A stretch of DNA of 64,000 nt, from contig NZ_JANPLK010000044.1 in assembly GCF_031426495.1 (NCBI RefSeq), positions 15,451-79,450 of the forward strand, written 5' to 3'. The notes under the pieces are model-generated. The model searched no databases. It was not told the DNA's origin and saw only the letters and a list, made by a program, of their open reading frames with translations. Position 1 is the stretch's first letter; each line of letters starts with the position of its first letter. A program made the position numbers and the translations under genes. This stretch comes from Gemmatimonas sp. (lineage in GTDB: Bacteria; Gemmatimonadota; Gemmatimonadetes; Gemmatimonadales; Gemmatimonadaceae). This document shows positions 25,778 through 35,420 of the stretch, piece after piece.

Positions 25778-28700
25778 CGTCGCTCATGCAACCCTTCCAT
25801 GCGCTCCGCGTCGCCCTCGATCCGGGTATCACGCTGGTCGAGGCCAGTGCAGGCACGGGAAAGACGTTTGCCATCACGCGATTGGTGCTGCGCCTCCTGC
25901 TCGAGCGAAAGGTCGACCATCTGGGCGAGATCCTCCTGGTCACCTTCACCGAGAAGGCCACGCAGGAGCTGATCGGACGTATCCGTGCCGTGCTGCGCGA
26001 CGCCGATCGCGTCTGGTCAGACACGCCGCCAGCGCGCGATGCCGGTAACGACGACTTGTTCGTATTGCGCGACCTGCATGGTGAGGCCGGTGGCCCGATC
26101 GTGCGCTCGGCCCTCGCCGCCCTCGACGACCTTGGCGTCTCCACGATTCACGGCTTCTGCCACCGGGTGCTGACCGAGAGCGCGCTCGAGAGCCGCGTGC
26201 ATTTCGGCGGCACCTTTCTGGAAGACGACACGGAGATCCTGCAGCGGCTCACGCAGGACTGGATTCGACGTCGGGTGCTGCATGACGAAGCCTCGGCGGC
26301 CCTCATCGCCGACAGTGGCGAAGATCCGCAGGGCTGGATCAGGAATCTGGTGCGGCCCTACATGCGGCACCCCCGCACCTCGATCGATGCGGCTCCCGAT
26401 GCGGCGCCGCAACTGCTGCGCGACTTCGTACTCTCGGTGTCGAAGGCCTTTGAACTGGAGAAGCATTCGCGCCACCTCATGGGTTTCGACGACCTGCTGC
26501 GTCGGCTGCACGACATTCTCGTGTCGGAAGGACCGCACGGAGTGCTGGCCTCGCGAATCCGTGAGCGCTTTCGGGTAGCGCTCATTGATGAGTTTCAGGA
26601 TACCGACCCGACGCAGTTCCCCATCTTCTCGACGGCATTTGCTGGTTGTCCGCTGTTCCTGATCGGCGACCCGAAGCAGTCGATCTTCGCCTTCCGCAAC
26701 GCCGATGTGCGCGCCTATCTCAAGGCCGCCGCGAACATTGCGCAGCGCTACACCCTGCTCACGAACTTCCGCAGCACCGATGCGATGGTGCGCGCCGTGA
26801 CGCAGCTGTTCGGCAACAATCGCGAACCGTTCGCCTGCAGTCCTGATCTCATCGGCGTGCCACAGGTCACGGCGGCGAATCAGGTGCGCGTGCCCGATGC
26901 CCTGTTGCACGATGACAAGTGTGCGCTCGAGTGGATGTGGGTAGGCGAGGCGTACAACACTTCGAAGAACGGCATCTCCAAGGAACGCGGCACGTCGATC
27001 GCCATTCGCGGCGTGACCGTGGAAATTCGCCGGCTCACCACTGCCGGTGTCGGCGCCGGTGCGATGGCCGTACTCGTGCGCACCAACGCGGAAGCGCAGG
27101 AGGTCAAAGCGTCGCTCGATGCGGCCGGCATTCCTTCGGTGGTGGGCGCCAACCAGGATGTGCTGGCCAGCGAAGAAGCCCACGAACTGGTGTGTCTGGC
27201 CGAAGCGATCGCCTCGCCTCGTGACGGCGTAGCGGTTCGGGCGGCTATGGCGACGCGTCTCTGGGGCTGCGATGCGAACGCCGTGGCCGACACGCTGCGC
27301 AACGATGGCACTGGCTCGTGGAATGGCATTCTCGATCAGCTGGTTCGCGCCCGAACCATGTGGCTGCGGCACGGCGGTGCCACCGCGCTGGCCTGGCTGC
27401 TGAACGAGTGCGGGGCAACTGCACGGCTATTGTCGATCCAGGGCGGCGAGCGACGTGTCACGAACCTGCGCCACGTACTCGAGATACTTCAGGAGGCGGA
27501 TGCGCTCTCCCCGCTCATGCCCGACGCCGTGCTGGGGTGGGTATCGAACGAGCGGGCGTCGGGGATCACCCCCGAGCGCCGGGAAATGCGTCTGGAAAGT
27601 GACGTCGACGCCGTGCAGATCCTTACCATCCACAAAGCGAAGGGACTGCAGTGGCCGGTGGTGTTCTGCCCCACGCTGTGGAACAGTCGGTCGTTCGCGC
27701 AGAAGGCGATGGGCGTGCCGTACTCGCTCACGCCACTCGACGACGGGATGGTGCTCGATATCGGTTCCGCGATGCAGGCGCAGCGCAGCGAACAGAAAGA
27801 GCTCGAACAGCTTGGCGAAGATCTGCGACTCGCCTACGTGGCGCTGACCCGGGCCGAGTCACGCTGTTACGTGACCTGGGGCAACTTCTCCGACGCGGCG
27901 ACCTCGTCGATCGGCTGGCTGGTGCAGGGCGGAGGCGAGACGATAGACCGAGACGCCATCGACGCCCTGGTGGCGGCGAATACGGATACGATGGCGATGG
28001 CCGACGTGGTCCTCGAGATGCCGACTACGCCAGTGTCATCCACACGCGCCACGGCCGCGGTGCGCGCGCCATTGCAGTTCAAGACGGCTGCGGGGCAGCT
28101 GGCTATCTGGCGCAGCAGCAGCTTCACGATGCTTACGCGCAATGTGGCACACGTGGATAGCCGCGACGTCGACGATGTGCTGTTACCCGACGAGGTGCGT
28201 CGCACCGCTGTGCAGGTGTCCGGCTTTCGAGGCGTGCCGGCCGGCGCCGATATCGGCAACGTGCTGCATGGCCTGTTCGAGCACACCGACTTCACGAATC
28301 CCGACGCGACCACCGACGCCGACGTGCAAGACGCGCTGCGCGCCTACGGAGTGGCGATCCCGCGCGATGGCCGGTGGACGCCTGCCCACATTCGCGAGAT
28401 GATGGCGATGGTGTGTCGCGCCGCGATGCCCGGTATGGACTTCGCACTCACGTCCGTACCGCACGAGGCCACCCTGCGAGAATGGCGCTTCTCCATGCCG
28501 GTGCGCGATTTTTCGATCGGGGCTGTCGCCGACGCACTGGCCGAACATGGCTCCGACCACGCGCGCGAGTATGCGCCAATGTTGCGACGACTGCGCGACG
28601 ATCAGTTCCGCGGCTATCTCACCGGCTCCATCGACCTTGCCTTCGAGCACGATGGGCGGTGGCATATTCTCGACTGGAAGTCGAACTGGTTGGGGGCGAA

Positions 28701-28962
28701 TGACGCCGACTATGCCGCCGACGCGCTGGGCCACGCGATGTACGCTTCGCATTACACGCTGCAGTATCACGTGTACCTGGTGGCACTGCACCGTCACCTC
28801 ACGGCGCGGCAGCCGGGGTATGACGCGCGCCACCATTGGGGGCCCGTGACGTATGCGTTCCTGCGTGGGATTGCTCCCGCCGGACCGAACGGCTGGTTCA
28901 CTGATGCGCCGACGCCCGAGCTGCTGTACGCGCTCGACCGCGCCTTTGGAGGCACGCCATGA
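25774..28962 (+). CDS. recB: Exodeoxyribonuclease V beta subunit (helicase-nuclease)
   Basis: RecB, 1062 residues: a UvrD-like 3'-5' helicase followed by a RecB-family nuclease. Walker A is EASAGTGKT at residues 23-31; VALIDEFQDTDPTQFPIF carries the Walker B/Q-loop; ILTIHKAKGLQWPVVFCPTL and AYVALTRAESRCYV are late helicase motifs. The nuclease active site is visible in GSIDLAFEHDGRWHILDWKSN, with the metal-binding Asp and the catalytic DWK. The start is a GTG at 25774, which overlaps the recC stop and has GGGAG seven bases upstream; an ATG four codons later is the alternative. The stop overlaps the recD ATG. Confidence 0.93.
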   Translation: MTSLMQPFHALRVALDPGITLVEASAGTGKTFAITRLVLRLLLERKVDHLGEILLVTFTEKATQELIGRIRAVLRDADRVWSDTPPARDAGNDDLFVLRDLHGEAGGPIVRSALAALDDLGVSTIHGFCHRVLTESALESRVHFGGTFLEDDTEILQRLTQDWIRRRVLHDEASAALIADSGEDPQGWIRNLVRPYMRHPRTSIDAAPDAAPQLLRDFVLSVSKAFELEKHSRHLMGFDDLLRRLHDILVSEGPHGVLASRIRERFRVALIDEFQDTDPTQFPIFSTAFAGCPLFLIGDPKQSIFAFRNADVRAYLKAAANIAQRYTLLTNFRSTDAMVRAVTQLFGNNREPFACSPDLIGVPQVTAANQVRVPDALLHDDKCALEWMWVGEAYNTSKNGISKERGTSIAIRGVTVEIRRLTTAGVGAGAMAVLVRTNAEAQEVKASLDAAGIPSVVGANQDVLASEEAHELVCLAEAIASPRDGVAVRAAMATRLWGCDANAVADTLRNDGTGSWNGILDQLVRARTMWLRHGGATALAWLLNECGATARLLSIQGGERRVTNLRHVLEILQEADALSPLMPDAVLGWVSNERASGITPERREMRLESDVDAVQILTIHKAKGLQWPVVFCPTLWNSRSFAQKAMGVPYSLTPLDDGMVLDIGSAMQAQRSEQKELEQLGEDLRLAYVALTRAESRCYVTWGNFSDAATSSIGWLVQGGGETIDRDAIDALVAANTDTMAMADVVLEMPTTPVSSTRATAAVRAPLQFKTAAGQLAIWRSSSFTMLTRNVAHVDSRDVDDVLLPDEVRRTAVQVSGFRGVPAGADIGNVLHGLFEHTDFTNPDATTDADVQDALRAYGVAIPRDGRWTPAHIREMMAMVCRAAMPGMDFALTSVPHEATLREWRFSMPVRDFSIGAVADALAEHGSDHAREYAPMLRRLRDDQFRGYLTGSIDLAFEHDGRWHILDWKSNWLGANDADYAADALGHAMYASHYTLQYHVYLVALHRHLTARQPGYDARHHWGPVTYAFLRGIAPAGPNGWFTDAPTPELLYALDRAFGGTP

Positions 28963-30698
28963 GTGAAGGGCTCCGCCTTGCAGCATTCTTCGATGCGGCC
29001 GTCGCACTATATCTGCTCTCCACCAGCGACCGTGTCCTCGGCGAACTCACCCTGCGACGGGCCGGCGTGCCTGACGCGGCGGCGGTGCCGATCGCGGTAG
29101 CGGTGGCGCTCTTGGCGCGTGCGCGCGACGACGGCCACAGCGCGCTCTCGCTGAGCGACCTCGCGGCCGAAGCCACCGAACTTGCTCGTGAGCTTGCCGC
29201 GAAGGTCAACGTCGAGGACTACTGTGCGCAGATCCGCGAGCGCGATGCCGCCTGGTGGCGCACGATGCTGGAAGCGGTGCCTTCGGTCGTGCAGGTCGCG
29301 AACAGCCTCGTCGCATCGCCGCTGGTACTGCACGGCTCGCTGCTGCAGTTCCGACGGTACTTCGACGCCGAACAGCGTATCGCGGCGCGCATTCACGCCT
29401 CGTTGAGCCAAAACGAGCCGACCTTTCGCGTGATCACCGGCGGTCCGGGCACGGGCAAGACCACGCGTATTGCGAACCTGCTCGTTGAAACGCTCGATCG
29501 TGACCCCGAACTGCGTGTCGCGCTGGCGGCGCCGACCGGCAAGGCGGCGGCCCGCCTCTCCGAGTCGATCCGACTGCGCCTCGACGACGCGAAGGCCTCG
29601 CCCGAGGTGCGCGCGCGGGTGCCGCGGAGCGCACGCACGGTGCACCGCTTGCTGGGCTACCAGCCCGATCGTGATCGCTTCTGGTCGCGCGCCGGTACTC
29701 CGTTGCCGTATGACCTCGTGATTCTCGATGAAGCCAGCATGGTGGACGTGCTGCTCATGGATGCGCTGGTGGCCGCCCTCCCAGCGCACGCCACGCTGCT
29801 GCTCGTGGGTGATCAGGATCAGCTGGCCAGCGTGGAAGCGGGTGATGTGTTGGGGGCGATCTGCCGGGTCGCGCATGATCTTGGCGCAGGCAACGCACTC
29901 CACGACAGCGTAGATCGGCTCACGCGCAGCTATCGGTTCGAAGCACACCCCGCCATTGGCGATGCGGCAGCCGCGATGCTCGCCGGCGACGTTGCCGCGC
30001 TCGGCGCCGTCGTGCACGACACCGAACGACCCGATGTGCGCTGGGCCCCGGCGCCGAACGATCGGGCCGAGCTGTTGGCGCTGCTCGTGCCGCATCTAAA
30101 AGCCTGCCTTGAGGCCGCCACGCCAGCCGCCGCCCTCACGGCCCTCGATGGATTCCGCGTACTCTGCGCCGAGCGTGAAGGCACGTGGGGCGTGGCCGGT
30201 ATCAACGCCCAGGTCGAGCACTGGCTGCGCAGTCAGGGGACCGTCATCACCGAGCGTTGGTATCATCGGCGGCCGGTCATGGTGATGGCGAACGACTACG
30301 GCACGCAGGTGTTCAACGGCGACGTGGGCGTGGCCTGGGAAGCCGATGGTGAAATGCTCGTGCACTTCCCGGCCCCCGAGGGAGCCACGCGCGCCATTCA
30401 GCCAGCGCGGTTACCCGAAACGCAGACGGCGTGGGCCATGACCGTGCACAAGGCGCAGGGGTCGGAGTTCACGAACGTGATCGTGATACTGCCGGCCAAG
30501 GGCAGTCGTGTTCTGGGACGCGAGCTGCTGTACACCGCCGTCACGCGCGCCCGAAGCAACGTGCTGATCGTGGGCGACGAGTCGGTGATGCGATCGGCGG
30601 TGTCGCGCACCGTGCGACGGGGCAGTGGCTTCGAGGCCCTGTTGCGCGAGGCGATTGGGCGCCAATCGATGCGGCGCGAGGGCGTGGCCCATGGGTGA
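28959..30698 (+). CDS. recD: Exodeoxyribonuclease V alpha subunit (helicase)
   Basis: RecD, 579 residues, the 5'-3' superfamily 1B helicase of RecBCD. Walker A is TGGPGTGKTTR at about 160-170, then AAPTGKAAARLSESI (motif Ia), VILDEASMVDVLLMDAL (Walker B) and LLLVGDQDQLASVEAGDVLG (motif III). The late block WAMTVHKAQGSEFTNVIVILP and LLYTAVTRARSNVLIVGD are motifs V and VI. The ATG overlaps the recB stop (ATGA). The last bases overlap the rmuC start by eight, so rmuC is probably the fourth gene of the operon. Confidence 0.94.
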   Translation: MSEGLRLAAFFDAAVALYLLSTSDRVLGELTLRRAGVPDAAAVPIAVAVALLARARDDGHSALSLSDLAAEATELARELAAKVNVEDYCAQIRERDAAWWRTMLEAVPSVVQVANSLVASPLVLHGSLLQFRRYFDAEQRIAARIHASLSQNEPTFRVITGGPGTGKTTRIANLLVETLDRDPELRVALAAPTGKAAARLSESIRLRLDDAKASPEVRARVPRSARTVHRLLGYQPDRDRFWSRAGTPLPYDLVILDEASMVDVLLMDALVAALPAHATLLLVGDQDQLASVEAGDVLGAICRVAHDLGAGNALHDSVDRLTRSYRFEAHPAIGDAAAAMLAGDVAALGAVVHDTERPDVRWAPAPNDRAELLALLVPHLKACLEAATPAAALTALDGFRVLCAEREGTWGVAGINAQVEHWLRSQGTVITERWYHRRPVMVMANDYGTQVFNGDVGVAWEADGEMLVHFPAPEGATRAIQPARLPETQTAWAMTVHKAQGSEFTNVIVILPAKGSRVLGRELLYTAVTRARSNVLIVGDESVMRSAVSRTVRRGSGFEALLREAIGRQSMRREGVAHG

Positions 30699-31908
30699 TC
30701 CGATTGCCCTGCTCACGCTGGTGTGCGCGGCACTGGCCGTCGTGCTGCTGCTGGTGAGTCTCTTCCGCACGAAGGCCGTCGCCGATCCCGAAGGCGCGCG
30801 CCGTGAACTCCGCGAGGAGTTGCGCAGCGCGCGCGATGAAGCGCGAGCATCGGCGCGCGAGCTACGCGAAGAAGTCACCAAATCCATCGACGCCACGCAG
30901 GCCTCACTCGACCGCGTGCGCGGTACGCTCGATCAGCGCGTGCGCGAGTTGCAGGAAGGGAACGAGCGTAAGCTCGATGAAATGCGCCGGACCGTCGACG
31001 AAAAGCTGCATGACACGCTAGAGAAGCGGCTAGGCGAATCGTTCAAACTCGTCAGCGATCGTCTCGACACGGTGCACAAGGGACTCGGCGAGATGCAGCA
31101 TCTCGCCACCGGTGTGGGCGATCTCAAACGTGTGCTCACCAACGTCAAGGCGCGCGGCACGTGGGCCGAGGTGCAGCTCGGCGCCATTCTGGAGCAGGTG
31201 CTCACACCGGAGCAGTACGATAAGAACGTGTGCATCCGCCCGGACACCGCCGAGCGGGTGGAGTTCGCGGTGCGGTTGCCGGGACCACTCGATGATCCGG
31301 CCAGCTGTGTGTGGCTGCCTATCGACTCCAAGTTTCCGCAGGAAGATTGGCTGCGGCTGCAGGACGCGTCAGATCAGGGCGACGTGGCCGCGGTGCAGGC
31401 GGCCAGTGACGCGCTCATTCGCACGGTGCGCGGGTCGGCCAAGGAGATTCACGACAAGTACGTGCATCCGCCGGCCAGCACCGACTTCGCGATCATGTTT
31501 CTGGCCACCGAAGGACTGTTCGCCGAGGTGCTGCGTCACCCGTCGCTGGTGAGCGATCTGCAGCAGCAATATCGCGTGGTGGTGGCGGGCCCGACCACGC
31601 TGGCGGCGATTCTCACCAGCTTGCGTATGGGCTTTCAGACGCTCGTGGTCGAGCAGCGTGCGGCTGAAGTGTGGCGTGTGCTCGGCGCGGTGAAAACCGA
31701 ATTCGGCAAATTCGGTGATGTGCTCGACAAGGTGCAACGTCAGCTCAACACGGCCAGTCGCACGATCGAGGAAACCGGTCAGCGCAGCCGCGCGATGGAG
31801 AAGAAGCTGCGCTCAGCCGAGCGGCTGCCGGAGGCGGAAGCGGCGATGGTGCTGGAGTTGCCGGTCGGCGATACGACCGTCGCTACCGACGCTTTTCCCC
31901 TACAATGA
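30691..31908 (+). CDS. rmuC: RmuC-family DNA recombination protein
   Basis: A 405-residue RmuC protein: an N-terminal membrane anchor (residues 5-27, LLTLVCAALAVVLLLVSLF), a long coiled coil rich in Arg and Glu (about 35-130), and the RmuC domain. GTWAEVQLGAILEQVLTPEQYDKN and WLPIDSKFPQEDW are family signatures. RmuC limits inversion at short inverted repeats and has a predicted nuclease core. The ATG lies inside the end of recD (8-base overlap), which fixes the start; the longer reading upstream lies wholly in recD. The 3' end overlaps the convergent methyltransferase-like gene by 26 bases. Confidence 0.9.
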   Translation: MGDPIALLTLVCAALAVVLLLVSLFRTKAVADPEGARRELREELRSARDEARASARELREEVTKSIDATQASLDRVRGTLDQRVRELQEGNERKLDEMRRTVDEKLHDTLEKRLGESFKLVSDRLDTVHKGLGEMQHLATGVGDLKRVLTNVKARGTWAEVQLGAILEQVLTPEQYDKNVCIRPDTAERVEFAVRLPGPLDDPASCVWLPIDSKFPQEDWLRLQDASDQGDVAAVQAASDALIRTVRGSAKEIHDKYVHPPASTDFAIMFLATEGLFAEVLRHPSLVSDLQQQYRVVVAGPTTLAAILTSLRMGFQTLVVEQRAAEVWRVLGAVKTEFGKFGDVLDKVQRQLNTASRTIEETGQRSRAMEKKLRSAERLPEAEAAMVLELPVGDTTVATDAFPLQ

Positions 31909-32554
31909 GCTCGTGCGCCGCGCCTTTCTTGCCATGGGCCCGGCTCTGCTCAGTGGTCACCGTGAGTCCGTTGCGTCGCAGCGCTTTCGCAAAGGCGGGA
32001 TCGGCGTCGGCCGACCAGTAGATCACGCGTCCACCGGGACGCAGGGCGGCGATCGCCGACTGTATGCCGCTGTCGACATACAGTTTGGCGTTGCCGGTGG
32101 TGGTCAACGACTCGGCGCCGTTGTCGACATCGAGCATGATCGCGTCGAACATGCCCGGATGCGCGCGCAGCAGCGGCAGCACGTCGCCATGGCGGATATC
32201 CACCCGCGGATCGTCCATCGCCGTGCCGGAGAGGGCGTACTCGGGATTCCGGTTCCAGGCGATGACCTCGGGCACGATCTCGGCGACCATCACCTGCGCG
32301 TCGGGGCCGAGTCGCTCGAGCGCCGCGCGCATCGTGAAGCCGAAGCCGAGTCCACCCACGAGCACGCGTACCCCCGGCTGATCGGCCAGACCGCGGCAGG
32401 CGAGTTCTGCCAGTTGCACTTCCGACTGTGATCGGCGCGTCGACATCAGCTCGATCCCGTCGATGCGCAGCAGGTACGCGCCGTCGTGGCGATACAGCGT
32501 GAGCACCGTGCCGTCGGGCGCGGCGGCATCGGCGAGGCGTTCGTATGGCTTCAC
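31883..32554 (-). CDS. Spermidine-synthase-like SAM-dependent fold protein
   Basis: A 223-residue cytoplasmic protein of the spermine/spermidine synthase superfamily. The SAM-binding glycine motif is VLVGGLGFGFTMRAAL at about residue 63, followed by VMVAEIVPEVIAWNR and DPRVDIRHGDVLPLL, then the acidic pocket FDAIMLDVDNGAESL. It lacks the long N-terminal domain of true aminopropyltransferases and so may act as a methyltransferase on an unknown substrate. The start is a GTG (32554); no ribosome-binding site is evident. The gene ends inside the 3' end of rmuC on the opposite strand (26-bp overlap). Confidence 0.75.
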   Translation of the reverse strand: MKPYERLADAAAPDGTVLTLYRHDGAYLLRIDGIELMSTRRSQSEVQLAELACRGLADQPGVRVLVGGLGFGFTMRAALERLGPDAQVMVAEIVPEVIAWNRNPEYALSGTAMDDPRVDIRHGDVLPLLRAHPGMFDAIMLDVDNGAESLTTTGNAKLYVDSGIQSAIAALRPGGRVIYWSADADPAFAKALRRNGLTVTTEQSRAHGKKGAAHELIVGEKRR

Positions 32555-32645
32555 GGAGGACTTGCTGGCGCAGGGTGAGCAATCGAGCTTGCAGAGGCGT
32601 TGTATCGACAGCGAAGTGTATCACCGATCCCCCGTCCGGTCAGTA

Positions 32646-33197
32646 ATGTCACGTCCGATCGACAATTCCTACGTGGTGCCCGGTACGGCGCTGCTGGCCG
32701 GTGAGTATCCGGGCATGCGCTTCGGTACGCCGCACGGTATTCGGGACGCGAAGTTGCGGCAGTTCCTCGATACGGGCGTCACGGCGTTCGTGGATCTCAC
32801 ACATCCCGACGATCCGCTCGATCTCTACATCGGGCGGCTCCGTGAGCTCGCGGCCGAACGCGGAGTGGAAGTCGTGCACGACTACCTCTCCATCGTCGAC
32901 ATGGACGTGTGCGATGACGTCTTCATGCGACGCGTGCTCGACACCATCGACCAACGCCTCGCGCAGGGGCATCGCGTGTACGTGCACTGCTGGGGCGGGG
33001 TTGGGCGCACGGGGATGACGGTGGGGTGCTGGCTCGTGCGCAACGGACGCAGCGGAGAAGAGGCGCTCGACGACGTCAAATCGCTGTTCGCCACCATGTC
33101 GCCCGCCAAGGTGGCATACTTCGGTCCAGACGGCTCGCCGCAGACCGCCGCGCAACGCGCGGTGGTACGGGCGTGGGCTGAACCATCGACGGAGTGA
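32646..33197 (+). CDS. Dual-specificity/tyrosine phosphatase family protein
   Basis: A 183-residue cysteine-based phosphatase. The P-loop is HCWGGVGRTG with nucleophile Cys115 and Arg121, and SIVDMDV upstream could supply the general acid. Such enzymes remove phosphate from protein Tyr/Ser/Thr or from small phosphoesters. The gene is short for a stand-alone signalling phosphatase but complete. I start at the ATG at 32646; the frame is open further upstream but that stretch is antisense to the neighbouring gene. The next gene follows after seven bases, so the two may be cotranscribed. Confidence 0.85.
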   Translation: MSRPIDNSYVVPGTALLAGEYPGMRFGTPHGIRDAKLRQFLDTGVTAFVDLTHPDDPLDLYIGRLRELAAERGVEVVHDYLSIVDMDVCDDVFMRRVLDTIDQRLAQGHRVYVHCWGGVGRTGMTVGCWLVRNGRSGEEALDDVKSLFATMSPAKVAYFGPDGSPQTAAQRAVVRAWAEPSTE

Positions 33198-33204
33198 TCG
33201 CGTG

Positions 33205-33771
33205 ATGAACCAGACGCCCGTGACGCTGCACGCCATCTCGGTGGCCGACCTGGAGACCGTGGCCGCGCTGCATTGTGCCAGCTGGCGCAGTGCCTATCGC
33301 GGCATTCTTTCTGATGCCTATCTCGACGGCGACCTGTTCACCGAGCGCCTCGAAGCGTGGCATCTCAAGCTGGCGATGATGACCGACCGGCAGTTCGGCT
33401 GGCTCGCTCGGCACGATGGCGAGCCGGTCGGCTTTGCATTCGCGTCGCTCGATGACGACCTGACGTGGGGCACGCTGCTGGACAACCTGCATCTGCTGCC
33501 GTCTCACCAGGGGATGGGGATTGGTCGCAGTGTGCTTGCCGCCGTCGCGAAAGTTGCGCACGCGCACGCCTCGCATCCGGGACTTTTTCTTTGGTGCTAC
33601 GACCAGAATACGAGCGCCCGTGCGTTTTACGAACATCTGGGCGCTACGGCGGTCGAGCAAAACCGCTTCGACGCGCCCGACGGACAGTCGGTGCCAGACT
33701 GGCGTTACGCTTGGCGCACGCTCGACCGGCTGCTGCCGGCGACGGAGCCTGGACAGCCAGAACTCGCATAG
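33205..33771 (+). CDS. GNAT-family N-acetyltransferase
   Basis: A 188-residue GNAT acetyltransferase. The N-terminal strand is followed by ALHCASWRSAYRGILSDAYL, and the acetyl-CoA-binding motif A is LHLLPSHQGMGIGRSVL, with the QGMGIG pyrophosphate loop. LWCYDQNTSARAFYEHLG is motif B. The acceptor is unknown. GGAG at 33191-33194 can serve either the ATG at 33205 (spacing 10) or the GTG one codon earlier (spacing 7); I give the ATG. It follows the phosphatase gene by seven bases and is convergent with the helicase gene. Confidence 0.88.
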   Translation: MNQTPVTLHAISVADLETVAALHCASWRSAYRGILSDAYLDGDLFTERLEAWHLKLAMMTDRQFGWLARHDGEPVGFAFASLDDDLTWGTLLDNLHLLPSHQGMGIGRSVLAAVAKVAHAHASHPGLFLWCYDQNTSARAFYEHLGATAVEQNRFDAPDGQSVPDWRYAWRTLDRLLPATEPGQPELA

Positions 33772-33786
33772 TCTGGACTGGCGGAA

Positions 33787-35409
33787 CTACGCCATTTGCG
33801 CCATGAACTCGACGACGCGCTGATCGCAACGCACATCGCCGGCGCCGATGGGTGATTCGAGTGTCATCCCTTCCATCGTGCGACAACGGCTGAGCGCAAC
33901 GTACGTCTGCCCGGCTGAGAACGCGCCGCGGCCCAGATGCACGTGCACGCGATCGAACGTCAGTCCCTGACTCTTGTGAATCGTGACCGCCCAGGCGAGT
34001 TGCAGCGGCATCTGCTTGTAGCGGCCGACCACCTTCTGTCGAATTTCGTCGGCCTCGTCGTCGTACCAGTACTCGAGCTGCTGCCACTCCTGTGCGTCGA
34101 CCGTCACGATAGCACCGCTGTCGAGCTTCACGATCGCCCCGGTGGCGCTGATGGCCTGCACTTCGCCCAGTGAACCGTTCACCCAGTTCTCTTCGGGGTC
34201 GTTCTTCACGAACATCACGCGCGCGCCGCGCTTGAGCACGAGCGGATCGGGGGCTGGATCCTGTTTGAAGGTGCCCGTACCGACTTGCGATCCAAAGGTG
34301 CCGCTGCGTTCGGCCGAAAACGCGGCCGGCGCGTCGTCGAGGGCGTCGAGCCGCCGTTGATTCACCCGCTCGGCGTCGAGACGGCGCGCGGTGAGAATGA
34401 TCGTCTCGTCGAGTTCGTCGTCGGTAGACCGTGCAATGCGCGTATGCAGCAGCCGATAGTCGTCGCCGCTGGGTGTGGCGATCCGCACGCGATCAAGCAG
34501 CGCGATCCACACGGGATCACGCTGGCGATACACCGTGCGGAATTCGACGGTGGAGAGCGGCGCGTACTTGAACACCGCCGCGTCGAAGAAATGCGGTGTG
34601 TCGTACCACAGGTCGCCGAAGGCGCCCGCCTGCTCCTTCGACACGATCGGCGGCAGCTGAAATGGATCGCCGAACATCACGACGCGCGCGCCGCCGAAGG
34701 GCAGGTCATTCCTCTTCGCCATGCGCATCGCGACATCGATGCCGTCAACCACGTCGGCGCGCACCATCGAAATTTCGTCGATGATCAGCATGTCGAGCTT
34801 GCGCGCCACCTGCAGCCACTTGCCGCCCTGAATGTCGCGTGCGGTGAGCGGTTTGAGCGGGAAGCGGAAGAACGAGTGGATCGTCTGACCACCCGCATTG
34901 AGCGCCGCGAGCCCGGTGGGTGCGAGCACGACGCACGTGTTGCCCTGTGCGGCCGCCAGCTGTCGCAGTACGGTGCTTTTTCCGGTGCCGGCGCGCCCGG
35001 TCACGAACAGCGGTCGCGGGTCGCGCACGTCGAGCCGGTCATACAACTCGGCGAGCTCGGCGCTACCACCGCTTTCGGCGACGGCCATGCGTCGCGCCGC
35101 CCGCACCGTCGTGCGCGCCGTGGGCGCCTTCTCCGGCGGCAGCGTAGCCAGATAGGCGCGATACTTGTCGAAGGCCGACTGACAGCGATCCTGCTCGCGT
35201 ACGCGCTCCAGCTTGGTGCGCACGGCGTCGCGCACGAACTTGCGGAGCTCGTTACGCTCGAGGCTATAGAATTGCGCGAAGCCGTCGCCCGGCCGCTTCT
35301 CGTCGAACACCAGCAGATCCCCGTCACGCGTGAAGCGCAGCAGGTGGAGACCGGCGTCGGTGTGCAGCGGTTCGGTAGGTGCCGAGGGAGCGGGTGGCAG
35401 AGACGACAT
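33787..35409 (-). CDS. PIF1-like superfamily 1 helicase
   Basis: A 540-residue helicase. Residues 1-130 are a charged N-terminal region with no recognised domain (FTRDGDLLVFDEKRPGDGFAQFYSLER). The motor follows: Walker A GRAGTGKS at 138-145, LAPTGLAALNAGGQTIHSFF (motif Ia, typical of PIF1), MLIIDEISMVRADVVDGID (Walker B), VVMFGDPFQLPPIV (motif III), and late AWAVTIHKSQGLTFDRVHVHLG plus YVALSRCRTMEG. PIF1 enzymes move 5'-3' and unwind G-quadruplexes and stalled forks. TATTTT lies five bases before the ATG, with no Shine-Dalgarno, suggesting a leaderless message. The longer upstream frame was rejected. Confidence 0.9.
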   Translation of the reverse strand: MSSLPPAPSAPTEPLHTDAGLHLLRFTRDGDLLVFDEKRPGDGFAQFYSLERNELRKFVRDAVRTKLERVREQDRCQSAFDKYRAYLATLPPEKAPTARTTVRAARRMAVAESGGSAELAELYDRLDVRDPRPLFVTGRAGTGKSTVLRQLAAAQGNTCVVLAPTGLAALNAGGQTIHSFFRFPLKPLTARDIQGGKWLQVARKLDMLIIDEISMVRADVVDGIDVAMRMAKRNDLPFGGARVVMFGDPFQLPPIVSKEQAGAFGDLWYDTPHFFDAAVFKYAPLSTVEFRTVYRQRDPVWIALLDRVRIATPSGDDYRLLHTRIARSTDDELDETIILTARRLDAERVNQRRLDALDDAPAAFSAERSGTFGSQVGTGTFKQDPAPDPLVLKRGARVMFVKNDPEENWVNGSLGEVQAISATGAIVKLDSGAIVTVDAQEWQQLEYWYDDEADEIRQKVVGRYKQMPLQLAWAVTIHKSQGLTFDRVHVHLGRGAFSAGQTYVALSRCRTMEGMTLESPIGAGDVRCDQRVVEFMAQMA

Positions 35410-35414
35410 ACTGC

Positions 35415-35420
35415 AAAATA
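35415..35420 (-). promoter_or_regulatory. Putative -10 element, PIF1-like helicase gene
   Basis: TATTTT on the minus strand ends five bases before the ATG at 35409. It is AT-rich in GC-rich surroundings and lies in the divergent gap to the CsbD gene, so it is unlikely to be a chance match inside a coding region. Confidence 0.5.
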
